In this document: one piece after another, positions 1-11,268 of the stretch
Numbering within the stretch: the stretch's first letter is position 1
How the letters are laid out: each line of letters opens with the position of its first letter
NCBI RefSeq assembly: GCF_001619985.1
Contig: NW_017264194.1
Coordinates: 2,227,511 to 2,291,510 of the forward strand
Reading direction: 5' to 3'
DNA length: 64,000 nucleotides
Source of the DNA: Xylona heveae TC161
Lineage: Eukaryota; Ascomycota; Xylonomycetes; Xylonales; Xylonaceae
Position numbers and translations under genes: made by a program
The notes under the pieces: generated by a model
What the model saw: only the letters and a program-made list of their open reading frames with translations
Databases searched by the model: none
Told to the model about the DNA's origin: nothing

Positions 1-185
1 AGAAATGTGCGATTCCTAGGGCAGCTTGTCAGAAGAATCAAAAGTATATCATCAACCTCACATACAATTCTATATGCTTCCTTTAAAAATTCATCGGTAG
101 TATGAGTTCGAGTGAGCTTGGTCTTGCCCAAAGACACATCGTGACGCTGGAGCGCAGCGCCGAATAAGGAGGTGATATCGGCCAT
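1..185 (-). CDS. ufe1: Ufe1 / syntaxin-18 type Q-SNARE, N-terminal part (runs off the window)
   Basis: Partial gene read leftwards from ATG 185-183. Exon 1 (185-66) codes for 40 residues beginning MADITSLFGAALQRHD and ending DEFLKEAYRI. An intron from 65 to 16 (GTATGT..CCCTAG) follows, and exon 2 resumes in phase with ESHIS. The start MADIT.LF and the box DEFLKEAYRI.SHIS fit the N-terminus of fungal Ufe1 / syntaxin 18, the ER t-SNARE for retrograde Golgi-to-ER traffic. The SNARE helix and membrane anchor lie outside the window, so the call rests on about 45 residues. The gene diverges from the transporter that starts at 1317. Confidence 0.6.
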   Translation of the reverse strand, partial: MADITSLFGAALQRHDVSLGKTKLTRTHTTDEFLKEAYRIVCEVDDILLILLTSCPRNRTF

Positions 186-633
186 GGGGGAAAGACAAGG
201 GACAGCCGTCACTATAACATAACCTTTGGACTCTAATATACTTTTCTAAAGCTCGTACGAAGCTGTCAAGACCGCCAATTTAGCTTCTCTGTCTCCATGT
301 AATGTAGCTATAACCGCAAACACATCGTCACACCTTCACAGGCACCACTTGACGTTACCCGGATATCAATATCCTCTTACGTAAGCAATATTCTCCTTCG
401 ACAGTCGACGGCAGCCAAAGTAAAGGACAGTTAACATGGCAGAGTTTTGACTTGAAATATGTAAGACGTCAATAGATTATATCTCAAGGCAAAGGATCTT
501 GACTGACTGCCTATAATGATCAATGCAAACTTCAGCGTTCATTCATTAGCTCAAACAAGACACCAATGGCGTGCCCTCAGTAGCAGCTTTGCTTAGTTCA
601 ACCACAATACACTGCCCGGAATTGGCGCTTCTG

Positions 634-645
634 AATTGCGCAATT
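634..645. promoter_or_regulatory. 12-bp perfect palindrome AATTGCGCAATT
   Basis: Perfect inverted repeat in the divergent promoter. Its core TTGCGCAA is the C/EBP-type bZIP consensus. Whether a fungal bZIP binds it is inference. Confidence 0.3.
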
Positions 646-1227
646 GACGATAAGAATTGAGCAAATGTCTTCCATTGCAGATTGCAGAAATCACTACGGA
701 AGTCTGGCACATAATTTCATCTGTCCGTCCACCTGATCAAGGGCAATCGGCATCTTTCCGCATCCCCGCATCCACGTTTCTCACTTCATGTATCAGCTGC
801 TGCAAGCGCAAAATTTGATAGAGATGCCATATTGAAATTCGGATCAGGCAGAATTCCACGTGCTTTTCATAATTAGTTCGCTACCTCTACTCTATCATCA
901 TAAGCATCGGTCTTGAAGTGCACAGACAATGACAAGACAGAAATACTGTGCCAAAACGGGAGTTTGACCGAGCAGACCACTGGCGTCCGCCTCAGCCGAC
1001 GTTATTCACATGAGTCAAATTCGGTGGCAATTGACCCGCTGCTTTTGGCAGGCCGCTTTGCCATGTTCGGGCAGGCTCCAGCGGGACGAACCACTTGGGC
1101 GCCCCTGTTGACTACTCTAAATCCCACGAGGGAAAAGAAAGCTTAGCTATCGCTGTTAGGCCTTCGCGGGTTCTCCGTTATCGCTCCCACTACGGTAAAA
1201 GGAGCGGAAAAGTTCCTTTTCGCTGGA

Positions 1228-1236
1228 TTTATAAGG
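1228..1236 (+). promoter_or_regulatory. TATA-like box of the MFS gene
   Basis: TTTATAAGG lies about 80-90 bp upstream of the first in-frame ATG (1317) of the transporter, a plausible core-promoter spacing. Confidence 0.4.
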
Positions 1237-1316
1237 CGTGCCATCCCCAATAGCAATAATAATGATTGAATGGCTCACCAAAAGCATGTCCATCCGGACC
1301 TGTCAAACTCGTCCTC

Positions 1317-3492
1317 ATGCCATCGTTGCAAGAGGCTAGACAACATGAAAAGTTCGAGACGGCAACTATCGTGCCTGACAAGGTTCAGGACCAGGGGGCT
1401 CCACGATCGCAGAAGTCACGCGACAGTTTGAAGACGGCGGCCAGTGTTTCGCAAAATACAGGACCTATCTCTGGAGACGCTGCTATGCGAAATGAAATCG
1501 CTCAACAAGAAGAAGAGGTACAAGACCTCGAGGCGCTGGCGCCTGTTGCAACCCGCACTCCTCCATTTTCTGTCTTCACCAAATGGCAAAAACGATTTAT
1601 TGTCTTCATGGTCGCACTCGGAGGATTCTATTCGCCGCTGAGTGCGAATATTTATTTTCCAGCACTAAACACGCTGTCACACGAGCTGAATGTATCGAGC
1701 GAACTCATGAATTTGACAATTACATCCTACATGATTTTCCAGGGTCTGTCACCCACTATATTTGGCGATCTAGCGGACATGGCTGGCCGGCGACCAGCAT
1801 ATGTTATTGGCTTCATCGTCTATATTGGCGCCTGCATTGGACTGGCGCTACAAACCAATTATGCTGCGCTTTTTGTCCTGCGATGTCTCCAGAGCACCGG
1901 TTGCAGTGGAACAATCGCGTTAGCCAGTGGCGTTGTTGCTGACATTGCAACAACTGCAGAACGAGGGACATTTATGGGCATTGCCAGTATGGGGCCCATG
2001 GTTGCTCCGGCATTAGCACCCGTACTAGGTGGCATCTTGTCTCAATACTTGGGATGGCGATCAATGTTTTGGTTCTTGGTCATTATGGCAGGGTAAGCTT
2101 TCTGCTTCAATTGAAATACAATATAATTATGATTCGAAAACAACCCGCTCACCCGTCTCAGTGCCTATCTGGTCATATTCCTGGCCTTCCAGCCCGAGAC
2201 CGGCAGAAATGTTGTTGGGAACGGAAGCGTTCCACCGCAGGGCTGGAATATGTCCCTGCTCAACTACCTTGAAGTACGGAAGCGCCCAAAGTCTGCCGAC
2301 GGAACAGAGCTCAGCCGAACTGCATCCCGGGAGGAGCAGCGACTCGCACAAGCCGAGCTTGCTAAAAAGCGTAGGCTCCGCTGGCCAAATCCGCTCAATG
2401 CTTTATCAGTTATTGTTCAAGTCGATGTCGGCATGCTCCTCTTCTATAATAGTCTCGTGTACACAGCATACTACTGCATCACAACAAGCGTTACATCTAC
2501 TTTTAGCGACATCTATGGCTTTGACGATTTCCAAATTGGATTATGCTTCATGTATGGTGGACCTATTCCTCTTTTTTCCCCCTACTTTTCCTTTTATAAT
2601 TTCCCCTTCACCCTCTAACACTACTCGCTATAGACCCATGGGCGTAGGATGTTTCTGCGCGCCACTCCTCAACGGTCGAGCCCTAGATTGGAATTTTAAG
2701 CGGATATCGCGTTCTCTCAACATGCCCGTCGACCGCAAGCGCCAAGACGATCTCAAAGACTTTCCACTCGAGCGAGCACGTATCCAACTCGCCTGGCCAC
2801 TAGTCTTTATCGGCAACGCCGCGGTCTTATGTTACGGCTGGGTTCTCCACGCCAGGGCCCATCTCGCCGCGCCTCTTGTCTTGCATTTCATCATCGGACT
2901 AATGTTTACGGGGGCGTTCAACGTCACTAATGTTCTGCTGATCGATTTATACCCGCTGAGTCCAGCTACCGCCACCGCCGCGAACAATCTTGTGCGCTGT
3001 CTTCTGGGTGCTGGCGGAGCAGCTGTCATTGTTCAAATGATTCGGAAAATGGGCAGTGGTAAGTAAGCATGGTTTATTCTCCACCCCCCAAGCGGTCGTA
3101 CTCTTCCGTTACAACTTTCCCCATCTTGCATTATCTATTCCATGTAGCCTGCCTGCGGCGCTGACCTTGGTTCTTTCGCATGACCACCAGGACCATGCTT
3201 CACATTCATCGCAGCAATCGTATACGTTGCAAGTCCTATTCTCTTTATCCTCATGAAACGCGGCCCACGATGGCGCGAAGCCCGTCGACAGCGCCTTCTA
3301 GTGATGAATAACGAACACGAAGATGGAAACACTCCTAATGCTGCTACTACTACTACTTCCTATCCTCCTGCCGCTGCTACTACCACTGCTGCTATAGACG
3401 ATGACGATAACGATGATGAAAAGGACGCTGACGACGCTGACGATGCTGAACCCGGTGCTGAGACTAACACCGATACCGACAAAAAAGAGTAA
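1317..3492 (+). CDS. DHA1-family MFS drug:H+ antiporter
   Basis: Four exons, 1317-2092, 2162-2551, 2634-3058 and 3191-3492, joined in phase, give about 630 aa with 12 predicted membrane spans. The frame is open upstream to a TTG at 1266, but 1317 is the first in-frame ATG. After a charged cytosolic N-tail comes the MFS core: motif A (GDLADMAGRRP, about residues 150-160) between TM2 and TM3, and an antiporter motif C-like stretch GPMVAPALAPVLGG in TM5. This points to proton-coupled efflux at the plasma membrane. The central loop carries the box PVDRKRQDDLKDFPLERAR, usual in fungal DHA1 transporters. The C-tail is unusual: after MKRGPRWREARRQR it becomes a Thr/Ala-rich then Asp-rich stretch of about 60 residues encoded by near-repetitive codons. 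Substrate unknown; no efflux or metabolite cluster surrounds it. Confidence 0.85.
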
Positions 3493-4351
3493 CACATGAC
3501 AACACATGTTCAGATCTCCTACTGTTGCCAATCGTGCCTAGACACAAGCATTGCGCACACGGCCCTTGCGCCCACACCATAGACACAAGCATAGACACAT
3601 AGATACGCACAATCGTACACTAGCTCCGAGCCGCAACGTAGCCTGAACCGCTCGCAGGGAAAATAGATACCCAGCATTTTTTTCCCCATCCTGTCAAGAA
3701 TTTCGATTATATATCCTAAACGGTTATATTATAAACGATTATATTACTACGAATCATACTAGACTTTTTACAATTTGAAAAGAAATACTGTGTTGGAAGT
3801 GGAAGTGGGAGCAAAATTAAAAAATCTGCGAGATTTCTCGCCCTTTATTTCAATGAGAAATGATAGCCAGATTAAATGCCGTTAAATTCTTTTTTTACCC
3901 TTCTCCTGATGCCATCAGCGTAGGAACTTCGGACACTCAGCTGAAATCGTGAAACAGATTGATACAGGGATAGATTGATAGGATGATAGGATGATAAAAT
4001 GATACAGTGTCACAAAACAAGGAACGAACCAAAGAAGCAAAAGACTCAATGATTCCAGAGGCTTAGTAAAATGAAGGAGTATCATGCTTTACAATGAAAT
4101 ATGATTTCGCTTTACGGAGCTAAATTACAGGGGGGAGATACGTTATGGGAACTGGAAAAAATAATTACACCGGTGAAGAGATAATAGATAGGAAAGAGGG
4201 CAGGGAAAAGATAAGTTCAAATGATAATAAAGGAAAAGGGCGCACAAATGCACGAAAAATAAAGATTGCGGCTAGTGCTCCATCTCACAACCTGGATACA
4301 AATCCACAAATCCGCAAGCCCAGGATAACCGTTGGCCAGGAGCTGTACGGC
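3493..4351. other. Convergent 3'-3' intergenic region
   Basis: Lies between the transporter and bbc1 3' ends. It is AT-rich, with a short direct repeat ACGGTTATATTA / ACGATTATATTA near 3719-3750 and a run of GATAGGATGATAG units near 3975-4005. No gene seen. Confidence 0.6.
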
Positions 4352-7300
4352 TCAACGACCCCATCCGACCCAAGATCTAGGCATGACTCTCCAGACCTTG
4401 ACCTCTCCACTGCGCAAGTCTGCTACTCTAAAGCTTTCCATTTTGACTTTCTTGTTTTCGCGGCCTTGTTCCCAGGCGCGGACCTTCTTCTTGGTTCCAT
4501 CCCAGTCGACGACGACGCCAACGTGCTCAGGCTTGCCGACTTCGGCATTGTACTTTTGATGCATGGTGCCTTTGTGGCCTTGGAACCGAGCATTACGGAA
4601 AGTCACAATATCGCCTGGGCGAATTTCGTCAAACTGCTGTACGGAGGCGTTGGCGAGGTTGGCATAGACGACTGCTCCGTACGCACGTGTGCCAACGGGG
4701 GGCAAGACAGCGTCGCCGAGAACGTTGAAAAGGTCGAGGATGAGTGCTTGTGGAGTCCCATCTCCAACGATGGTGTTTTGCTTGCTGGACACAGCGTCGG
4801 AAATGCGCTGCCCGATATTGATATGGGCGTCCTCCAGCTGATCCTGCCGGAGCTTGGACGGGGGTGGTTCATGACGCTGTTCAAGGACGACATCGGAGGG
4901 ATTGGTGGTATCGAAGCGAGCTGTGATAATGGTCTGCGAGTAGTCGATGAAGAGCACGTACACGTCTTTGGACACTACGGTTTTGCCGCCGCGTTTAGGC
5001 GTACTGGCTTCTTCAATCTCATAGGTCAAGTCCCGTCGGTTCTGAAATACGGGAGGTGGCATGTTCGGTCGTGCCCACCATTGGCTGCTCTGGCCAAGGT
5101 CGATGTCAGAGGCAATGTATTCATGGTCAGCCGATGGTCGAGACATGTCCATGGACATACGGCCGCCTCCAACACTTCCGCCGCGTTGTACATCCAAGGA
5201 TTGCCGAGGAGGGGGGAATGTAGATGGTGCAGCCGGAGAGTGAGGGTGCTGAGGGTGGTGAAGAGGCGCTGGGGGCGGAGATACAGGTGACTGGATCTGC
5301 ATGGAACGCCGTGACGATGATGGCGGTTGAGGCGGTGCAGAGTACAGATCTTCTTCCTCTTCTTCCTCCTCGGCGGCCGGAGGTGCGGGTGGCGGGTGTG
5401 ATGAGGGCTCAGGCACCGCTCTGCTTGGTACTGAAGGAACTCCGTGGGTTGGCGCGTTGTATCGGAAAGGATCATACTCCTCGTCCTCCTCCCCGCCGGT
5501 ACCAGTCTGCGGTGGTGATAGAGGAATATGCGGTGGAGGGGCGCGCGGCATGTCCACCGATTGGCGAGCTGGTTTTGGTGGCTGGACTGGAGGCGGCGGC
5601 GGAACAGCACGAGGAGGAGCGGCGGTAGGTGGGATCGGAGGCGGTGGCTGGGATGGAATCGCTGCCGAGTCCACAGAGGCATGTCGATCGACGCTGTGTT
5701 CGCGATCCTTAGACTTCAGTGCGTCTTTGTGAGGAGCAGTTGGCGCAATATCCGTGTCGTAATCACCATCGTACTCTGATTCTTCTTCTTCACTTTCAGC
5801 TCCTTGTCGGTCCTGGATAACAGAGCTCGTTGTCGTTGTTAGATTCCCCGTAGGCTGTCGGCTCGGCGGCGCACCAGTCGGCGGAGGTGGCGGTGGCGGA
5901 CGGCTTTGGGCCGGCGCAGCAGGCAACATTGGGCTGGCTATGGGAATTGGAGGAGGAACACGGCTTGCTCTTCGACTTTCGGCGGGTGGAGTGGTTGGTG
6001 ATATTGGTCCAGAAGGGAATGATTTCGGTTGATCGGTTGCAGCTCCAGAAGACAGAGCAGCATCAGCTGCACGAGTCGGAGGTGGAGGTACACCTGATGT
6101 CTTCAAAGACAGTCTTCGAGCGTGCATCGACAATTCGTCGTCGGATTCCGAACCAGCGCTGGGCGATAGAGGAGGGCCAGTCGGAGGGGGAGGGGGAGGT
6201 TGTGCTGGCCGAGCTGTGGTGAACAATATCAGTTAAGCTTCGCAAAATTTAGTAGGAACGATACGACACTTACACTCAATGGGCGGTGGTGGAGGGGCAG
6301 GTCTACCACTCGGGATCGGAGGGGGAAGTGATGGCCGACGAGCTGAATGCGGAGGAACCGGAACAGAATGATCTTCTGCGATGAAAACTTGATCAGTGCC
6401 AAGATAGAGAAGAGGAAATGAAAACGCGTATAATGTAAACCAGAATACTTACCATGAGGAACAGGCGGAAGGGGTGGAGCGGCTCTTCCGGTTGTGTGAG
6501 GAGGCACAGGTGGAGGGGTCTCGTCTTCCGTCTCGGCCTTCTTCTCGACATCCTCAATATCAGCCACCTCTTCTGGCGCCCGCTGTGCGGCAAGACTTGG
6601 CTCCGGCTCCTCTTCCTTCTCCACTTCAGGTTGCTCAGGCTTTGGCTCGGGACTTTTTGGCCGTTGCATTCCAGGAATAGGCATGATTGGCACGGGCGGA
6701 GCGTGCAGAGCAGGAGAAGATGGCTCATGTTCACTCTTTCTTCTCTCGGCGGGGGGCTTTGGTTTCTTGGTTGCTCCTCCAGCGCTCGGAACTGGAGGCA
6801 TTCCCATAGGCATACCGAACATGCCGTGCATGCCCATGCCCCCGCTCATCTTTGCCATGCGCTCGCGAATCTCCATCCGACGTTTGATCTCCGGATCAAT
6901 ATCCTCCTCTTCTTCCTCTTCCCCTTCTTCCTCCTCATCAGCATTATCTTCTTCGTCGCCGACGTCGGTCTCATGGGCCGGTGCCTCAGGAGCACGGACA
7001 GGTGGTACGTGAGGCCTGGCATGGGGCTTTTCATCGCTGGTGTCTCGTCCGGTCGATGTCTCTCCGGCATCTTCAGTGGTCTCTCCTGCAGCAGACTGAT
7101 CGGCATCGTTCGCATCACTGAAGAACTCTTTTGGTTGAACGTCTGGACTGGCCAGATGCTGGGAGGATCTCCAAGATTTTCTTCTAGCAGCTGGACTGGG
7201 CACTTCCTCCGCGCCAATGTCCATAGATGGCTTGCGGGTTGTACCAGGACTAGGTAAGGATTCGGGCTCTGGAGCTTCACCACCAGAGACAACACCCGGC

Positions 7301-8346
7301 TCCTCGTAGGACTCCTCTCTCTTTTTGGGAGGCGGTCGTTTCGCTTTTTCCTTCTTCTGCGCAGCCTCAGCATGGCGAGTCTGTGCCTCTAGCTGCTGCT
7401 TCTGGAGGAGAGCAATGCGTTCTTTGAGCGTCGTAGGCTTTGGCTGGTCCTCTTGCTGTTCTTGAGGCGCATCACTAGATCTTAAGTCGGAAACAGGGGC
7501 CGGTTTAGGAACTGAGGCTTCCTCGTGTTTTGCGACAGCTTCTGGATCCTCCTCCCGTCGATAGGTCTTCTGCGGCGGAGGCTCACGTGGTGGAGGAACG
7601 AAAGAATCTTTGCTCGGCGGTGGAGCGACGAAGGGCTTCTTGATGAAGCTTGCCCCCGAAGAGCCCGTTCCTCCCGGCTTGAAAGGTGCGATTGGCGGCG
7701 CTGCAGGTTTGTTAAAGGCTGCAATTCGATCCTTGAATGAGCTACCCGCTGGCTTCTCAGCAACTGCAGGGGGAGGTGGCTTAGTCGATGCCACTGGCTC
7801 TGACTTGGGAGCAGCTTGAGAACCTTTGGGCGCTAGTTGCGCCTCAGGTTCGTTGGACGTCTCAAGGCTAGAAGCAGGCGCTGGCACCTGTCCGGAAGCC
7901 TGTGGAGGAGAGCTGACCGGAGGAAGTGCCCCTATTCCTGTCGATTTTGATACTGCATCGATTGACTGTTTCGAACTCTTCTCAGCTGCGCCCTCAACCT
8001 TGGTAGCCGAGCTAGGGTGTACCTCTTCAGCTTCTTGTTTAGGTGGCTCTGCTGAACCAGGAGTAGAAGTTGCAGCAGCCACGGCAGAAGGAGCAGGTTC
8101 AATGTGGCTTTTTGGTCTGCTTCTCGTAGGTCGAGGAGGAGGTTCTGGCTCGTACTTCTCAACAAAGTTCCTTGGGAAGAGGCCCTCCTTTTTATCCCCG
8201 CTAGCATCCGTATATACGCCAAAATACCAATCGGCCTCCTCCGCCTCGATAACGGTTAGAATTTGACCCTCAGGAAAATTCAGGTCATCCTCGTGTTCTG
8301 AGGTGTACTCGAAGATAGCCTTGACCTTGAAGGGTGGGGCTGACAT
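4352..8346 (-). CDS. bbc1: Bbc1/Mti1-like SH3 protein of actin patches (myosin-I regulator)
   Basis: Three exons, 8346-6453, 6375-6274 and 6213-4352, joined in phase, encode about 1285 aa. Residues ~5-65 form an SH3 domain (FKVKAIFEYTSEHEDDLNF, ADWYFGVY, EGLFPRNFV). A long disordered middle follows, rich in Pro, Glu and Lys, with an acidic block (EEEEGEEEEEEDIDPEIKRRMEIRERMAKMSGG) typical of the family and then many PPPPP tracts. The last ~230 residues (from IDLGQSSQWW to the end) are the folded C-terminal domain shared by Bbc1 and Aim3, which I recall being described as cysteine-peptidase-like. In yeast Bbc1 restrains Las17/myosin-driven actin assembly at endocytic sites. Both introns fall where the Pro-rich region begins, so the small middle exon (34 codons) would be in frame if skipped. 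Confidence 0.88.
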
Positions 8347-9103
8347 GATGACCGAGCGGTGAGCGAACGAAGCTCAGGTTGAGTCAGAACGATACTAGAT
8401 TGTGACCTCGCCAATTGCTTAGAGCTTTAGCTAGGAATATCACAGCTCGAGCTCTGAAAAATGTTCAGAGTTCTCGCGTTGCGAGTGCGGTGTTGTGCAG
8501 ACACGCACAGAGGTTGTTGTCGTTGAGGTGAGCGAGCCTACGTCAGCGAGTCAGGAGTCGAGAGCTGCGGGACCACGTCGGTCAGCGCCTGGTGCGGTTC
8601 CCCGCAAGAGAGGAGAGTTGTTAATACAGAGAACAACTAAAATGATATGGCAATGATAAATCCATGCAGTAATTGGGTAAAAACTACCCAGATGTTCAGA
8701 ACCTATTAGAATCAAAGTGCGTAAGTGTGATGATGCAGATGATTGATTATTTGGGGGGTAGGAGGACAAGAGGGTATGGAGACAGGTGGGCATATCAAGA
8801 AGCCTTCAACATGTCGCACCTGAATGCCTCACTTCGCATGATAAACCCACAATAAAGGGGTCCGTCTACCTGAATGCTTATTCTTCCAATCTCAAGCTTT
8901 GTCATTTTAGACTACGGATAGTCTCTTATCTGAGCTAAAGAGTAGTTACAAGTCAAGATGCCGTTATTGATGCAACCTGATGGCTTATTCCACTCTTTGT
9001 ACAGGCCTGTGTATTTTCATTTGTTACCTAGTGTTTTTACTAAAGTCCAATTGATATGCCCACTACTCAATGCGTCTTATTTCTTTGCCAAGCCACGCCA
9101 AGC

Positions 9104-9109
9104 CACGTG
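9104..9109. promoter_or_regulatory. CACGTG E-box
   Basis: A palindromic bHLH (Cbf1/SREBP-like) core 225 bp upstream of the rtr1 ATG, directly after the duplicated string CCAAGCCACG. The site is visible; binding is inference. Confidence 0.3.
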
Positions 9110-9259
9110 AGGCTGGTAAAGCACAGCTGCGTAATATGATTGGTCATAGTCATTTTCTATTCTCAATGGGTGCTTGGGTGATGCTATCTATTATTTCGTC
9201 TCAAATTCTCTGAACCCCTGCATTGCTTCCAAGTAAGGGTTCAGGGAGAAATTCTCAGA

Positions 9260-9281
9260 TTCTGTTCTTCCGGGAACAGAA
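9260..9281. repeat. Inverted repeat / potential leader hairpin before rtr1
   Basis: Arms TTCTGTTC (9260-9267) and GAACAGAA (9274-9281) are exact reverse complements around a 6-base loop TTCCGG, centred about 60 bases upstream of the rtr1 ATG. It could be a 5'-UTR stem-loop or a dyad protein-binding site. Confidence 0.4.
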
Positions 9282-9333
9282 CCGGCGCTCTTCTTCATGC
9301 CGGGCGGCTGATGCTTGAGTATTCTTTACGAAC

Positions 9334-10251
9334 ATGAGTGCAGCCAATGCTTCGAAATCGATCCTGAAAGGCGGACCTCCAGAAAAGCGCCCTGCGCCGC
9401 AAGACGACCGATCGATACGTGAAACGGCCCTGTATCATGCGAAGCTAATTCAAGAGCAAAAGGATATTGAGTTGAATATTCTTGAGGCTACGGAGCGTTT
9501 ACTTGACTTCCCCTCGACCGACAAGAATCCTGCAGGTAAACCGTCTCTGGAGGACGCGTCTACGTTCAAGGAGCTGCTCAAGACATTTCGGCCTTCAGAT
9601 TACGACTCACTGGTCGAGGAGCGCAATATCGACGGCAGATGTGGTTATGCCCTTTGCCCTCTGCCAAACCGAAAAGAGGACACCAAGGCCAAACTTCGCA
9701 TCCTTCGCGGCAACGGTGAAGGATTTAAGGTTGTGCCCAAGGCAAAGCTCGAACAATGGTGCTCTGAGGACTGCGCACGAAGAGCTTTATATGTGCGCGT
9801 CCAGCTCAGTGAAGAGCCTGCCTGGTTGAGGGGCGCACTTCGAGGGGTTGTAATAGACCTGCTAGACGAAGTGGAGGCTCGGAAGGCAAATGCGACGGCT
9901 GCTGAAGCTATAAGGAGTAGCAGTGCTTCTGCTTCCGGACCAGATAAGCCCAGGGCCCACGGAGCAGGAGATGATATTTTGGCTGAAGCCATGAAAGACT
10001 TGGCTTTAGAGCGCGGCGACAAGCGTCCCGAGGACAACCCATCTGGCCTGGCTGATGTTACGGTACATGAAAAGGCTCCAGGGAGCGAAGGCGAGCCTGT
10101 GCCGCCTTCTTTGGAATCGCAACTAGCACATCTCTCCATCGAAGGTTATCAGCCGCGAGAGCTAGGAACCAGACGACAGCGTCGTCACGGTGAAGAAGAG
10201 AGTGATTGTTATGATAGTTCAGCAGAGATCGACAATGACTACGATATATAA
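9334..10251 (+). CDS. rtr1: Rtr1/RPAP2-family RNA polymerase II CTD phosphatase
   Basis: Single exon, 305 aa. The family zinc cluster is intact: C-G-Y-A-L-C (Cys-x4-Cys) around residue 103-108 within RNIDGRCGYALCPLPNR, then WCSEDCARRALYV (Cys-x3-Cys) about 40 residues later. Upstream helices (ETALYHAKLIQEQKDIELNI) match the RPAP2/Rtr1 N-terminal helical bundle. Family role: dephosphorylates Ser5-P (and Tyr1-P) of the Pol II C-terminal domain during early elongation and helps Pol II import. After residue ~180 the sequence is low-complexity and acidic, ending in SSAEIDNDYDI. It diverges from bbc1 and converges with rps17. Confidence 0.88.
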   Translation: MSAANASKSILKGGPPEKRPAPQDDRSIRETALYHAKLIQEQKDIELNILEATERLLDFPSTDKNPAGKPSLEDASTFKELLKTFRPSDYDSLVEERNIDGRCGYALCPLPNRKEDTKAKLRILRGNGEGFKVVPKAKLEQWCSEDCARRALYVRVQLSEEPAWLRGALRGVVIDLLDEVEARKANATAAEAIRSSSASASGPDKPRAHGAGDDILAEAMKDLALERGDKRPEDNPSGLADVTVHEKAPGSEGEPVPPSLESQLAHLSIEGYQPRELGTRRQRRHGEEESDCYDSSAEIDNDYDI

Positions 10252-10673
10252 ACAGAATGCTTGGTAAAGGCGAACTTTAAAGGCTTAGGGTGGAAAAATT
10301 GCTACGGTCATAAGTTGAAGATCCATGGTCAAACACCCTGTTGCCGACGTGTAATGATGCTCGACATATTCAGCTTAGAACCGAGATAAACAGTTCCAAG
10401 TGAACAGATTGATGTTTGCATCTTTAAGTGCTAAAGGGGCAGCCGATTGACGTTAGACAGCAGTTAGTCGTAGATACCACAACATGTTCACACATGGGAT
10501 CACAATAGGATAGAAATATTGGCGATCAAGCCTAGCCCTCAGTAGAGGGTTCAGCGACACCTAGTTTGGGGAGAAAGACCTTTTCATTATCTATGACGCC
10601 AGCCAATTTTAATGGGTCAGCGAGACCGCAGCCGATTCCCGCCTATATTTTCCTTCCAACGGCATGAAAGGTT
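10252..10673. other. Convergent 3'-3' intergenic region rtr1 / rps17
   Basis: 422 bases holding two 3' UTRs; nothing else recognised. Confidence 0.6.
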
Positions 10674-11268
10674 TTACTCCCGGCGAAGGCGGTCACCGAA
10701 GCGACGAGGGCGCTCAGCGACCTGCTGCTGGGCAACGGGCACAACGTTGACGGGGATCGAGTCAAACTGTGAGGCTCGTTAGCTGATACTAACTCGATGG
10801 AATTTGGGATCGAAAACATACGCCAAGGCTCTTAAGGAGGTCCTTGGTCTCAGCGTCCACGTCGAGCTGGCCGCTCTCGGAGTTCTGGGTGAAGTCGAGA
10901 GCAGAGACCTCAGGAACGTACTGGTCCTTGCGCTCACGCTCCTCCTCCTGAAGCTTGAAGGAGATACCGCGAACAGGACCACGCTGGATACGCTTCATCA
11001 AGTGGGTGGTGTATCCGGCAATCTGCAATTTCCAATCACGTCAGCCCTTCCTATCCTACTTTTTCAATACGAGACACCTTTGTCGAAGTCGTTTTTTCGC
11101 GCGCTGATGGACTCGTCGTACCTTGTTGCGGAGGCGCTTGGAAGCGATGATGGCGATCTCATCGCAAATGCGCTTGTTGGTCTCGAAGTCCAAGGTGAGC
11201 TTGGGGTAGTAACGCTCAATGACGACCTTGGCGGACCGCTTGACGGTCTTAGTTCGAACGCGACCCAT
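10674..11268 (-). CDS. rps17: 40S ribosomal protein eS17
   Basis: Three exons, 11268-11122, 11022-10822 and 10766-10674, give 146 aa. Exon 1 reads [20 protein letters not shown] onward and ends RLRNK; exon 2 starts [20 protein letters not shown]; exon 3 is [15 protein letters not shown] to RLRRE, stop. This is the full-length S17e family, a small-subunit head protein near the beak. Both introns are phase 0. Exon junctions cut conserved blocks cleanly, so confidence is high. The promoter side holds a striking inverted repeat (11383-11398). Confidence 0.97.

Larger units (their letters stand above)
186..1316. other. Divergent intergenic region (ufe1 / MFS transporter)
   Basis: Shared promoter region between two divergent genes. 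I see no credible coding exon; the open frame at 913-1146 has no family resemblance. It holds a perfect 12-bp palindrome (634-645) and a TATA-like box 90 bp before the transporter ATG, both listed separately. Confidence 0.6.
8347..9333. other. Divergent promoter region bbc1 / rtr1
   Basis: 987 bases between two divergent start codons. I see no coding exon. It contains a CACGTG E-box (9104-9109) and an inverted repeat just before rtr1 (9260-9281). Confidence 0.6.

Noticed and set aside
913-1146. 77-codon frame before the MFS gene
   Set aside because: No resemblance, no fitting splice sites, and it lies in the divergent promoter.
4145-5290. A 381-codon plus-strand open frame antisense to bbc1
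   Set aside because: It mirrors the codon bias of the bbc1 C-terminal exon on the other strand, and its product has no family resemblance.
6454-7257. 267-codon plus-strand frame inside bbc1
   Set aside because: Shadow of the repetitive Glu/Pro codons of bbc1 exon 1.
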